Below, piece after piece: positions 23,786 to 37,467 of a stretch of 64,000 bases of DNA. The stretch is from Carnegiea gigantea. Taxonomy: Eukaryota > Streptophyta > Magnoliopsida > Caryophyllales > Cactaceae. How positions within the stretch are numbered: position 1 is the first letter of the stretch; each line of letters begins with the position of its first letter. Location of the stretch: assembly GCA_029747015.1 (NCBI GenBank), contig JAKOGI010000081.1:471001-535000 (forward strand), in the 5' to 3' direction. The position numbers and the translations under genes are program-made. Below the pieces are notes generated by a model. It worked only from the letters and a program-made list of their open reading frames with translations. It made no database searches and was not told the DNA's origin.

Positions 23786-24601
23786 CTCTCTAGGCGGACT
23801 TGATTGAGAAAATATGGAAGCGAAATTCGGGTCGACGGTAGAGAGGACAATTCATTGATCTTCATATTGTAATTTTTTTAAAATTTTTCAACTATTGCAA
23901 TTTTTATCCCGTTCCATATCAACTAGTGTATCTTATGTTTTATTTACTATCCGACTCTTGTAATTTCTAATTTGAAGCATGTGTTATTTTTTTTAAAATT
24001 CAATCTCTTGGGGTTTTTTTTGATTAGTTGTGTATGATAGTTATTACGTGCACATTATTTTTTTCGAACGAAAATCACACCCAGCTAATCAATCACCCAA
24101 AAAAAAAAAAAAATTAAGCAAGGTAATTTTTTTCCAACAACAATTAGTTGTCTTCATTCATCATCATATTGTAATTTCTTTCATTCACCTACTCTAATTT
24201 TTATTTCGTTTCTTGTCAACCAACGTTTATTTTTAAATTTATTTATCGAACTCTTGTAATTACTATATTTAGGTATGTGTTAATTTTTTAATTGAAACTC
24301 TTGCACTGTTCAAAAAATACAAATATGACCTCTAATTACTTGTGTTAACAAATTATTATGTCCAAATTATTTTTCCTATAAATAATTAAACTAAATAACC
24401 AACCAAACAAAATAAAAATAAAACAATTAAATATGATTAGGTGTGGGGTCCGTGGGTATTATTTTATTTGGTGATAGAAAGTAGTGAGCCTTTTATTGAA
24501 GAGATTGAGGATTGTGAGGCAAAAAGTTGGAGAAAGGGCTGATCTGGCAATGATAGGGCCAAGCTGGTCAGCCAAAAATTGGCTAATCATTGTTTTTGCT
24601 C
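23786..24601 (+). other. Harbinger 3' non-coding arm and right TIR
   Basis: AT-rich 3' region with T and A homopolymers. It ends in AATCATTGTTTTTGCTC, the right terminal inverted repeat, directly followed by TAA. No coding sequence. Confidence 0.6.
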
Positions 24602-24685
24602 TAAAGATTTTACTTACATCACATGAAATATTATATAATTTATTATTTCAAACATACGTTATTATGCACAAGAATTCAAAAATTG

Positions 24686-24718
24686 TTCGTGCGTCGCACG
24701 GGAAAGCATACTAACTAG
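24686..24718 (+). mobile_element. Helitron-like 3' terminus
   Basis: A perfect 6-bp stem with one-base loop, CGTGCG-T-CGCACG (24688-24700), lies 14 bp before CTAG (24715-24718). Plant Helitrons end in CTRR preceded by a short GC-rich hairpin at about this distance. The body would lie to the left. The base after CTAG is C rather than the usual T, and no 5' TC end was located. Confidence 0.45.
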
Positions 24719-25565
24719 CTATTAATAACCCAGAAAAACAAACACGAACAAGTCCTGAAAAACAGAGAGTCACAGATGTAAAAGCAGGGGAGAAAGAGAA
24801 GAACCAAAACTAAGGCGCAAAAGGAGGGATTAAAATCATCCGTGAATAGTATCGCTATTGCAGATTGAAGCGATAATTGAAATCTAAATTATAAGAAGAA
24901 GGAGACACTACCGAGCTCCATTAATGGTGGCACACAGAGTTCTGAAAAAAGGGGGAGATTGATACCAAGAACAGAGATTGATACCAAGAACAACGACGGA
25001 ATCGAAGATCCAAAACCTCAAATTTTGAACCAAGAATTCGTGAAATTTCAAGCAAAAATAACAACATTAAATTTCGAATTAGCAAAATCGAACTATAATG
25101 GATGAAATTTAATCTATTAAATTCATATTTGAAAGCTAAAAACATGCGAACTAGGAAACACCTTAACCCTAAAATCTAACCTAAAGTTACTCGATACTAA
25201 ACTAAGATAACTACAAATCATTGTTGCTTGCTTCAATTTATAGGATTGGTCTCAATTGTTGGTCTTTCGATTTGGGCTCTGTTGAAAGATGAATAGTGAA
25301 GATGGCGAAGTGCATGTGATAAGAAGTCGGCTGGGAAAAGGATTTGGTGTACAAGAGTGCAGTGATGATGGCGGTACTGTAGTGGGAATCTAGTGTTGGC
25401 GAGAGCATGTGACGAAGGCTCTTGGCTGATGATACTGCGAGATGCTGTAGATCGTGGAGATGGGGATGAAAACGGCACTGGCAGAAATTAGGCTGTAGAC
25501 AAGGACGGAGGACCAGGTAGACGAGAGAGAAGATAAGAGGGGGATTTTTGGGTTTTTATTATTAA
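24719..25565. other. Unassigned 0.85 kb segment between two opposed Helitron-like ends
   Basis: This segment is more G+C rich than its neighbours and carries a short direct repeat (GATTGATACCAAGAACA at 24958 and 24977). The minus strand has an 81-codon Ser/Pro/His-rich frame (25233-25478) without recognised motifs. Both ends are near AACTAGCT and an ATTAATA/TATTATT block in inverted order. It could be captured host sequence or a small inverted-repeat element. I cannot assign it. Confidence 0.35.
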
Positions 25566-25597
25566 CTAGCTTTTTTTATCTGTACGTTGCACAATGT
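25566..25597 (-). mobile_element. Helitron-like 3' terminus, degenerate, minus strand
   Basis: The minus strand reads GTGCAACGTAC (imperfect hairpin) followed by a short A-rich spacer and CTAGT, with the CTAG end at 25569-25566 and T next to it as expected. It is a weaker relative of the hairpin at 24688. The body would extend to higher coordinates, but its 5' end was not found. Confidence 0.35.
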
Positions 25598-28485
<2,888 letters not shown>

Positions 28486-28540
28486 TATATGATTTTTGTT
28501 TTGGATTTTTACTTTTTTTTTGCTCCTATTAGGCTAGGAG

Positions 28541-29218
28541 TAGGGGTGTTCAAAAATATCCGTAATCAATAACTCGAACCGAAAACCTGCTAACCGACCC
28601 GAAATCTCAGGTCCAAACCGTAATATTTGAACATTTTGGTTCGGATACCTGAACTAATATTTTTTTTGCGTTATTGGTTCGGGTAAGGTTTGGACGTTTT
28701 GAGGACTCGGATATCTGAAAATCCAAAACTTTTTTTAAACTTTTTCGAAACTTTTTTTATATTATTTATTCTCTAAAAACTTTGTAAGTCAAATATTCTC
28801 AAATCTGAAAAAAATAAGTACTTTGACTTGGTTACATTGTTTTGTTTGAATGGGTTGGGCATGAATATGATATTAATAAGCTCATACCTTAAGGACGTTT
28901 GAACCAATTAAAATATGAATTGTGGTAAGATATCAGGTGATATTGTCATATTATGTAATAATTTCAAGTGCGACTTGGCACAAAACAGAAATAATTATAT
29001 TATGAATACAACAAAATTATTCGGCAAAGTAGGAAAAAAGATTTTAGAAAAAATAGGTTATTGGGTAACCGAAAATCCGAATCGAAATTTTTGGGTACCC
29101 GAATTTCGATTACCCAAATTTCGGTTTGGATACAGTTCACCGTTTTACCGACCTAAAATTTCGAGTACTTGAACCGAAATCTTTTTTGGTTCGGGTACCC
29201 GAACCATGAACACCCCTA
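28541..29218. mobile_element. hAT-type MITE
   Basis: 678 bp with perfect 12-bp terminal inverted repeats, TAGGGGTGTTCA at the left and TGAACACCCCTA at the right. The flanking 8-mers are GCTAGGAG (28533-28540) and GCTACGAA (29219-29226), matching at 6 of 8 positions as expected of an aged hAT duplication. Subterminal regions are packed with short motifs of the type TTCGGGT/ACCCGAA and GGTTCGG, the sort of sites hAT transposases bind. There is no transposase frame, so it is non-autonomous. Confidence 0.8.
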
Positions 29219-29769
29219 GCTACGAATGTTAATGGCTTGAATCGTTGAAAATGTTGAGGCCAAATTCTTCATGTTGGCATTTTTTCTTCGTATTTTCTTC
29301 CACTTTCAACTTTTACTGCTAACCTACAAAAAATAACCGATTAAATAATCATAATTTAACATTTATTTTGAGCATCAAATTGGCAAAAGGTATTGTGAAA
29401 ATAGTATATTTTTGATTCAAACACAAACCATATGTCTTTTTTTTATGTGCCGATTCATCAAGCATAAAATAGTAGGTCAATTTTAAGGCTTGCATTTGTA
29501 TTTTGTTTGTCCCCCCCCCCCCCCCCCTTCAGTAGGCGGGAAAGAAGAAAAATTTTCTGTTACTCTTGCATTCATCTTTGTTCTACCTTACCACAATATG
29601 AGCCAAGCCATAGCTGCTAGATTTTTGAAAGCACTCCTAGACACATTGTTTACAAATCATGATTGAATAAAAACAATTACTTGGATAAATGACATTGTTT
29701 TTTCAGTGAAAGCCACGTCTCAAACATTTTTTCAGTAAATTCACGTTTCAAAGTTGTCTACACAGAAAT
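29219..29769. other. Intergenic, with a poly(C) run at 29511-29527
   Basis: No gene. The 17-base C homopolymer is the only notable feature. Confidence 0.5.
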
Positions 29770-31690
29770 CTCTGGAGAGAGAAAAAGCATGAGTGAGAGT
29801 CTCTAGGTCTTCTTCTTGAACCCTCCCTGCCTTCAAACCTTACCCTTGCTGACGAAGAAGCCACCTGATCTAATCATTCTGCCTCCGCCCCTGAAGCCAA
29901 TTAGATCTATGACAGTACCTACTTGTTTCAATGGCCTTCAATGTTCATTTTCTGCATTTTGTTCTTCCACATCTCTCCTCTTCTATGAATTTTCCCGACC
30001 CTCTATGTCTCCTTCTAAGCCATCTCGATTTGTGTGTCGATTTGTTGCTTTGAGTTGCAAACACCGTGGCTCAAGATCGAATTTGCACGATTCTCAATCT
30101 TTGTTCAGCGATGGGGGAACTAGAAGTAGATTTTCGCTCGCTAAAGTGAAATTTGGGACTACCAATTGCATAATTTCTTTGCAAACCCTAAAACCCTTTA
30201 AATTTTGGGGTGCAATGGAGGCGACAATGTCTGTAAAGTTCGCGATATTTGCTCATGAGATTGTGATCAAGCAGATAATCACGACGTTGGGGGCAGCTTC
30301 GGATGAACAAAGTGGCACCCTTCCTCCTCTGTGAAGTCCAGGTAAGTTCTTACACTGCCTCCCAAGTTCCCAATTTTGTCTTTCTAATGACTCTTTCACC
30401 AGGAAAAATTAATTCTACTACGAAATCAAATGAATAATTCCTCAAGATTAATTGTTTGTTTGATTTTGACCTTTATATGCATATTTTGCTGCCATTGTCT
30501 CTGGTTCGAAATTCCTCTCGTGATTTCCAAATCTCCAGGCTTCAATCTCTGATGCTCTGGTTTTAATTTGAGAGGTTTGGGCCCTGTCTATAAGTTTACT
30601 GTCAGCTATATTCAATGTTATTTATTGTGCTGGTTTTGTGAGTCCTTTTTATTCAGTCTTTTAGCCACATGTATGGAGTTGGGCAATTACGGCATGACTT
30701 TCCTTATTCCATTGTTATGCTGGAAACTGTGTGTGCATTATGTTCCCTTACTTCTTTCAATTGACCTGTTCACGGGGGCGCGGACTATTTTGGATCTTAT
30801 AGTGGTCAAGGAGGTTGCATTGGTAGAGCTAGGATCATCCAACACCTCCCTTGCTGTTGGTTCTTGTCTCATGTTCTGCTCTATTTCTGGTTGCATAAAT
30901 CGTACCTCCAGTTAGTTAAATTGGTGGATGATGGCTCTAGCTATATTCTCATGTTCTTTGATCCATTTCGCATTCTATGGAGATAGATTTCTCACTGGCT
31001 TTTTACCTCCTTAATAGTTACGACCATTTACTTCTAGCTCCAGCTTATGTATTTCTAGTATTGTGGAAGATAAAAAGGTGGGCTTTTTATAGAATCGGAA
31101 GCTTTACGAATATGTTTCGGTGGGTATTCTGTTACAACCAATGCTCACAATCCTGAGTGTGCCAATCTAGTCCGTTATGATATGAACTGGATTAATCACT
31201 GTCTGCAGCGTGTTCTCTTCGAGATGGTTTGGCTCTGCCCAGGTGTTTTCCGTTTTTTGGCTGCTGTGTATTGGTGCAAGGCTTTCCTTGCTGGTACAGG
31301 TTGTTGGAGTCTATGCTTTTTGCTCTGTGTCCGGCTTGAACTGACAGACTCATTCCAAGTTTGCCATGGACTAGTTCGTTGTGCCTACATCACTCATGCA
31401 TTCTTGCAGGGCCAGCTTGTAATTTTGTTCTTTTGGATTGTTAACGTATCTCAGCGACATTCTTGTATTCTTCTGTCTTGTATTTTACAAAAAAGGATGG
31501 GTGGGTTAATTGGCACTTTTGAGTTTGTGTTGTATAAGTTGATCATTATTTTTGAAGAACTTGTACTGGTGAGTGCAATTAAGCATTATCACTTCTTTCC
31601 CAAGGCCATATTTCCGACCGATCCTCTGGATCATATGTCACAAATTAAACGAGCTATGCATTGGAACTTTCCTACTCTTAATGTGCTTTT
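29770..31690 (+). other. L1-B leader, ORF1 region lost or unrecognisable
   Basis: The 172-codon frame at 29816-30334 begins with a Pro-rich PPDLIILPPPLKPIRSM stretch resembling some plant L1 ORF1 N-termini, but no DUF4283 or zinc knuckle follows. A donor-like CCAGGTAAGTTC occurs at about 30338. Frames at 30568-30915 and 31182-31694 are hydrophobic, Cys- and Leu-rich and without motifs. The segment may be a deleted ORF1 plus acquired sequence. Confidence 0.4.
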
Positions 31691-34600
31691 ATGAAAATCA
31701 TTTGTTGGAATGTACAAGGTGCTAAAAAATACCAATTAAGACACAAAGCAGATTTTATTAATCGTACTATCAAGCCAGACATTCTAATCTTACTTGAAAC
31801 TATGGTTAGCGAACAAACTACGGAATTGCTTATAAGAAAGTTGAGATATTCACATTTTGAGACGATTCCCACCTTCAACCATGGGGAAGGAATTTGGTGT
31901 TTGTGGAATCCAGCCAACATTGAAGTCAATGTTATAGCAAAAGAAAATAGAGCTATACACTGCCACGTGATTGAGAAGGTTAACAATAAGCAGTTTATTT
32001 TGTCAGCAATTTATGCCCCTACGCAGGAGAAAGATAAAGAAGCGTTCTGGCAACACCTAAAATAGCTCAGTAATTCCATTAATATGCCTTGGTGTATTAT
32101 GAGGAATTTTAATGAAATGCTTCGCTCTTCTGATAAGGTTGGAGGTGTACCGTTAGAGGTGTACCGTTAACTTTTTCTCGAACACGACGGCTTAATGATT
32201 TCTTAGACCACACTGGAAGTATTGACGCAAATGTACAAGGTAGAGTTTTCACTTGGAAGAAAATCATACGAGGATAACTTGTTTATGAAAAATTAGATAG
32301 GGTCCTGTTCAGGGAGGACTGTGCACAACTATTCCCGCACCATCTAGTTACCAATGGTCTGTTTACATGTTCCAATCATGCTTTCGTCTTGCTTAACACG
32401 GAGCCAGCACATCCCCCAAGGCAAGGTACTAATTTCAAATATCAGCATTCTTGGGTACAGTACGAGGAAACACACAGCATTGTTAAAAAAATTGGAAAAT
32501 GAGAGTTTAGGGTACTGTTATGTATCGACTAGCATAGAAAATGAAGAAACTCAAATTAGATCTTAAATCGTGGAGTAAGAGTACCTTTGGCTATTTTAGA
32601 AATAAACTTGAAAGGAATGCGGAAACGCTTCTACAAGTTGAATCAAAATTAGTCCTTGATCCAAATAATGCTCTATTAAATAAATGGCATTATAGACTTA
32701 TCAACAAAGGGAAAAGATGCATCTCTTTAAGCAGAAATATTGGGGGAAAATGGCAAGAGAAAATTGGCTTGTAAATGGGGACAGAAACTCCCGTTATTTC
32801 CATCAATCTATGAAGGCCAGAAAGACAAGAAGCAAAATTACGAAAATTAAGGATAATTCAGGTGTGTGGGTTGATGAATCTGCCCAAATTGAAAATATGT
32901 TTGTCACTGATTTTGTTAACAAATTTAAATAAGATCAGGAAGTCCTCTCGAACATTGAGATGGAAATGCTGAACTTGGTAACTGTCGAGGACAATCAATG
33001 ACTATTAGAGCCTATCCACGATTCCGAAATCAAAGATGTTATTTTCCAAATGGATAAGTTCAAAGGTCCAGGGTCGGATGGTTTGGGTGCGGCTTTTTTT
33101 CAAGATCACTGGCATATTATTAAGGATGATGTTTGCTATGCAGTAAGGTCTTTTTTTGAGGAAGGAAAACTTCTCAAACAAATTAATCATACGCTTATTG
33201 CACTAATCTCGAAAGTAAACCACCCAACAACAACTGCCCAGTTCTGACCAATTACCCTTTGCAATACTGTGTATAAGGTTATTTATAAAATTATAGCTAA
33301 TCGGATGTGGCCCATTTTGGAGAAAATTATTGATCCTGCCCAAAGTGCTTTTGTGTCTAAATGATTCATTCATGACAACATTTTACTTACACATGAAATC
33401 ATGACCAAATTCAAAAATAGGAAAGGAAAGAAAGCCTGAGTAGCACTAAAACTCGATATGGAAAAGGCTTATGATAGAGTAGAATGGGACTTCCTATTCA
33501 GTGCATTATATAACTTGGGCTTTCATTCCAAGTGGGTAAAATTGATTAAAGCTTGCATTTCTATAGTTTCGTACTCTTTGATTCTAAATAATAACCTATG
33601 TGGTTTTTTTACGCCCACTAGATGTATCTGCCAAGGGGATCCTCTCTCCTCTTATCTTTCATGGAAGTTTTAACGAGAACCCTTCGCAAGGCACTGCGTA
33701 GGAAAAAGTGTGAGATTGGGGTTAAAATCTCTCCAAGAGCATCTAAAATCCTATGTTTACTTTTTGCAGATGATAGCCTTCTCTTTTGCAGAATCAATCA
33801 TGAATCTTGTCGTCAGCTAAGTTCTATACTGAATAATTTCTGTCAAAATTCTAGTCAGCTTATTAATTTTCATAAATCGTCACTAACATTCTCTAGTAAT
33901 GCAACTACCCATGACACGCAAATTGTGTCATCCGTTTTTAACATTAAGCACCAAGATAACCTTGGTAAGTACCTCGGATGCCCAGTTTTCAAAGGCAGAC
34001 TCAAAACAGAAACTTTTTTGGAATTAGTCAACAGAACAGCTGATAAACTGCAAGCTTGGAAAACAAGACATGCCTCTAAATCAGGGAGAGTGGCACTAAT
34101 CTAATCAAACATTGAATCAATGCCTGCACATACAATGCAGTGCTTTCAACTTCCAAAAGAAACTAATCGTCGGATTGATAAAATTAGTAGAGATTTTTTT
34201 GGGGAAAAAATCTAACGATAGTAAGGGACTGCCTATGGTATCCTGAAACAAAATCTATCAATCCAAAAAGGTTGGGGGACTTAGGCTTAGGAAAGTGGAA
34301 GCAGTCAATAATGCTTTCCTCAGCAAATTAACCTGGAAGTTGTTTCATAACCAGAGTCTGTGGGTAGAACAAATGCAGGCAAACTATCAAATTAACGAAA
34401 ATTTCTTTGCTGTAGAACCCAAAAAACATGACTCATGGGCATGGGAGTGTATTCTTAAGAATCGACAACAATTTAGAAAAGGGGTGAGATGGCAAGTTGG
34501 CAATGGAACAAACATTAATTTCTAGCTCGATAATTGGTGTATAAATGATAGTTTAACCAATTTACTCAAGGTTTTGGATTTCTCCCTCATTGATACCTCC

Positions 34601-35839
34601 CTTAAGGTATCACAGTTTATTACCGAGAGCCGAGAATGGGATGTTGCAAGACTTACTGCACTAGTCGACTCTGTCCACTTACAGTTAATCCTTGCAACAC
34701 CTATCCCTGCTAATTTAATTCCTAATTCTGTATGTTGGGGACTCTCTGATAGTCAGCTTTCCACGAAGACAGCAACCTGGGCGGCCCATAGGTTAGACCT
34801 TGTAAATCCACCTGTGTGGGAGTACAATTGGATTTGGAAGTTAGACGTCATGCCAAAGCAAAAAAAAAAATTTCTTTGACAACTTTGCCATGCATTACTT
34901 CCCACTAGAGGAGCCCTGGCTCACAGAGGTATGACTATTGATTCTCGCTGCCCCTTTTATCAGTATGAGACTGAAGACTTAGATCATCTGTTTTTAGAAT
35001 GCCCTATTTAACAAGATTGTTGGAGATTAGCAGTTTTCCACAACTGGATCAACATAAGTGTCCCTTTCCGCCCACATATTGGTATCAGACAATTGCTTAA
35101 TAGTACTAGAGCTGCAGGTCCTGCAGTCAGAATGGATAGAGTAATCGTGTTACTATGAAGTATATGGAAAATAAGAAACAACATGGTGTCTCGCAGTGAA
35201 ACGCCTAATCCGGGAACAACGTTGGTAAGAGCAAAAAAAGCAAATGCAGAATGACATATTAGACACAAACTCACACAAAAAATTCAATCATCCATCCCAT
35301 CTTTCTCAACCATCAACCGGAAGAAGACATACTGGATCGCATGGAGGAAGCCACAAGGTGGATTCATCAAAATAAATTTTGATGGATCAAAATCATCACA
35401 AGGTGCAGTAGGAGGTTTCAGCATTCATAACTGAGAAGGGAAGTTTATCCAAGCGTCAGCATTCAATTTGGGAGCTTCATCAATCTTGATAGCAGAAACA
35501 ACAGCTATGCGAAATGGAATCAAAGCTGCAATACAAGCAGGTTTCACCAATATTCATATTGAAACAGATAACAGAATTCTCATTCAGGCAATCCAAGTCA
35601 TATTCAACCACCATGGAAAATCCAAGTACTCGTACAGAACATACTCACTTACATCACATTATGTAACAAGGTTTTTATTCATCATACTTTTAGGGAAGGA
35701 AACTGTACAGCTGATATGCTGGCAAAATTTGATCTTTCCTTACATTCCAGGATTGTATAGAATGTGGTCCCGCATAGGATCTTCTTCTATCCTCTACGAG
35801 AATAATCTAGAGAAAACCATTGAGAGAAGGGCTGCTTAG
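31691..35839 (+). pseudogene. L1-B ORF2: endonuclease, reverse transcriptase, zf-RVT, RNase H; broken
   Basis: It starts with MKIICWNVQGAKK at 31691. The endonuclease (31691-32350) has ILILLETM and SAIYAPTQEKDKEAFW; its Gly-Asp-Phe-Asn block reads RNFNE, so a catalytic Asp is lost. A 14-bp tandem duplication (32142-32169) shifts the frame. RT (33005-33800) shows GPGSDGLGAAFF, ALKLDMEKAYDRVEW, CQGDPLS and LLFADDSLLF (intact FADD). After RT come GKYLGCPVFKGRL (about 33964) and zf-RVT CPFYQYETEDLDHLFLECPI (about 34951-35010). RNase H (35340-35740) has INFDGSKS, AETTAMRNGI, ETDNR and GNCTADMLAKFD, so all four acidic residues remain. Most of it lies in one frame, with about ten stops and two frame changes around 33620-34200. 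Confidence 0.85.
32142..32169. repeat. 14-bp tandem duplication inside L1-B ORF2
   Basis: GAGGTGTACCGTTA occurs twice head to tail. Fourteen is not a multiple of three, so the duplication shifts the endonuclease frame. Confidence 0.9.
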
Positions 35840-35869
35840 ATTGTAATGCTTACCTTTCTTACCCCCCCC

Positions 35870-35883
35870 AAAAAAAAAAAAAA
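35870..35883 (+). repeat. Poly(A) tail of L1-B
   Basis: Fourteen A residues preceded by a C8 run (35862-35869) and followed by CAACAAGTG. It marks the 3' end of L1-B. Confidence 0.75.
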
Positions 35884-36053
35884 CAACAAGTGTGCAAGCT
35901 CATAGCTTCAGTTTGTATCACATTGGTGTTGATTAAAGTTGAAAGGGTAGCTTGGCTAACGCCATAGTAGCTAAACACTAAGGATATGTTACAGAGTAAA
36001 GACGTTTTTAGTTCAGACCGAAATCTGTACATATTCAGAAGTGACAAAACTAA

Positions 36054-36421
36054 GAGCACTCGCACCTGGGAAAACGCATTCCCTAGGGTGGGCCCCAAAG
36101 CCACGTAGACGCATCTGATTTGCTTGCCAAAAAAATGCCTCATGTGGAGCAACATCTGTGCGTTCCTGCTCCCGTGCCCCCTTTTCCTGTCTTTTTTTGA
36201 TTTTTTTGTTTTTCTTTTTTTTCTTTTTAAAAATATTATTTGGATTATTTTTAAAAAATTATATGTTATGAGGTAGGTACATTATAAATATTTTATTGAA
36301 TAATTTAAGTTGGAGTTCTATGGGTTGGAGAAGTGAAGGGATATGAGTTCCAAAAAATTGAAACTTCTGCTGATGTAGCAAGCTTGAGTTTCAAAAAATA
36401 AAACTGTGACTGGGAATGCTC
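36054..36421. mobile_element. Tourist-like MITE (PIF/Harbinger), 368 bp
   Basis: TAA duplications at 36051-36053 and 36422-36424. Inverted ends are GAGCACTCGCACCTGGG (left) and GAGCATTCCCAGTCACAG (right, reverse complement). There is no coding sequence. The GAGCA terminus and TAA target match the full Harbinger element at 18668-24601, which makes that family a plausible source of transposase; this is an inference from only a few shared bases. Confidence 0.7.
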
Positions 36422-36424
36422 TAA

Positions 36425-37053
36425 GAACAACAATTAGCTTTTACTGGCATGCAACATTAAATAGAGGATTTGGAGAGGATGCATGTAGACTTTGGAGCTA
36501 ATTATGTAGTTCCCAACACATTAAAGCAACGCTATTGGGCCTGGATGTTCAGTTATTTAACGAATAAATGTACAAAAAAGCCTGCAAAAACGTTATACTT
36601 TGTCGTTATATGAAGTCTTTAATATAAAAGGAACAAGTTGGTTGTTGAGAATAGTTTAAATGTTGAAGATGTTCTTTGGTTATTAAGTTCAGATTTGTGA
36701 GCTAGATAAAAACACGGTATAACTTAGTTAACTCAAATGTGGCTATGTGTGCGCTTTAGAATTATTTATAGGTAAAAGGATTTGTGCCCGTTGATTTAGC
36801 AATATTCATATTTGTGTTCCTTTTTGTTTACAATTGTTTAATCAAAAATCATGCAAATTTTACACTCCTAAGCCTGCGACTTTAGCTCAAAATAATTGTT
36901 ATTTTAGATTTTTTATTTGGGTTTTATTTATTTTTGCAGAAAAATCGAAACAATGAAGAAAGTGGGCTGAGGCCCAATTCTTCTCTTTTCCAGCTAAAAA
37001 AAAAAAAAGAAAAATAAAACTCAAATACCCCACCTCCCTCTCACGTGAAACAC
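36425..37053. other. Spacer between two MITEs, no gene
   Basis: AT-rich, with a poly(A) block at 36997-37008. Nothing recognised. Confidence 0.45.
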
Positions 37054-37056
37054 ATA

Positions 37057-37467
37057 GGGGGTGTTTGTTAACAATAACTGTTTGGAGAAAAATAACTGTT
37101 TGGAAGGATTTTGGTTGTTTTGACCAAATCAAACAGCTAAAGAATGTTTGGTAAAGAGCTGTTTGTAATAGCTGTTTGGCTCCAAAAAACTCTTTTTGAA
37201 AAAGTTATTCCCATTAGTTTTTCGAGAAGAGTTTTTTGTGAAAATGACATAATTGTCCATAAGTTTAGAAAAATTACACGCATCTCATTAAAACTAATTC
37301 ATAAATAAGGGCATAAATAAAATTTTATCAATATAGTTTTTAGAAACAGTTAATTTTTACCAAATACTTTTTCTAAAAATAGTTATTTCAAACAGCTAAT
37401 ATAAACAACTAATTCAAACAGCTAATAGTTAATACAAATAGTTAACCGTTGTTTACCAAAGAAGGCC
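37057..37467. mobile_element. Tourist-like MITE, 411 bp
   Basis: Left end GGGGGTGTTTGTTAACAA and right end (reverse complement) GGCCTTCTTTGGTAAACAAC, with ATA on both sides (37054-37056 and 37468-37470). GTTTGG(T) repeats and AGCTGTTTG blocks recur inward from both ends. No transposase. The ATA target is not the classical TWA, so the superfamily call is tentative. Confidence 0.6.

Larger units (their letters stand above)
18668..24601 (+). mobile_element. PIF/Harbinger element, full length, pseudogenised
   Basis: A 5.9 kb plus-strand element with a TAA duplication on both sides (18665-18667 and 24602-24604) and inverted ends that share GAGCA: left GAGCATATGCAGCGTC, right (reverse complement) GAGCAAAAACAATGATTAGC. 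It carries both genes expected of the superfamily: a Myb/SANT-like ORF1 (20987-22159) and a DDE transposase (22567-23785). Both are interrupted, so the copy is not autonomous. The first 160 bp are unusually G+C rich (18680-18840), unlike the AT-rich flanks. The ends resemble those of the MITE at 36054-36421. Confidence 0.85.
29770..35883 (+). mobile_element. L1-type LINE with poly(A) tail (L1-B)
   Basis: A plus-strand non-LTR retrotransposon that ends in a 14-base poly(A) (35870-35883). It contains a long pol gene (31691-35839) with AP endonuclease, RT, zf-RVT and RNase H, preceded by a ~1.9 kb leader with no recognisable gag domain. The 5' boundary is approximate: a GAGAGAGAAAAAGCATGAGT block near 29776 looks like the start of a plant L1 leader. 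No target duplication was recognised. The frame is far better preserved than in L1-A. Confidence 0.85.

Noticed and set aside
25233..25478. Minus-strand 81-codon frame as a host gene exon
   Set aside because: No recognised motif and no continuation; kept only as part of an unassigned segment.
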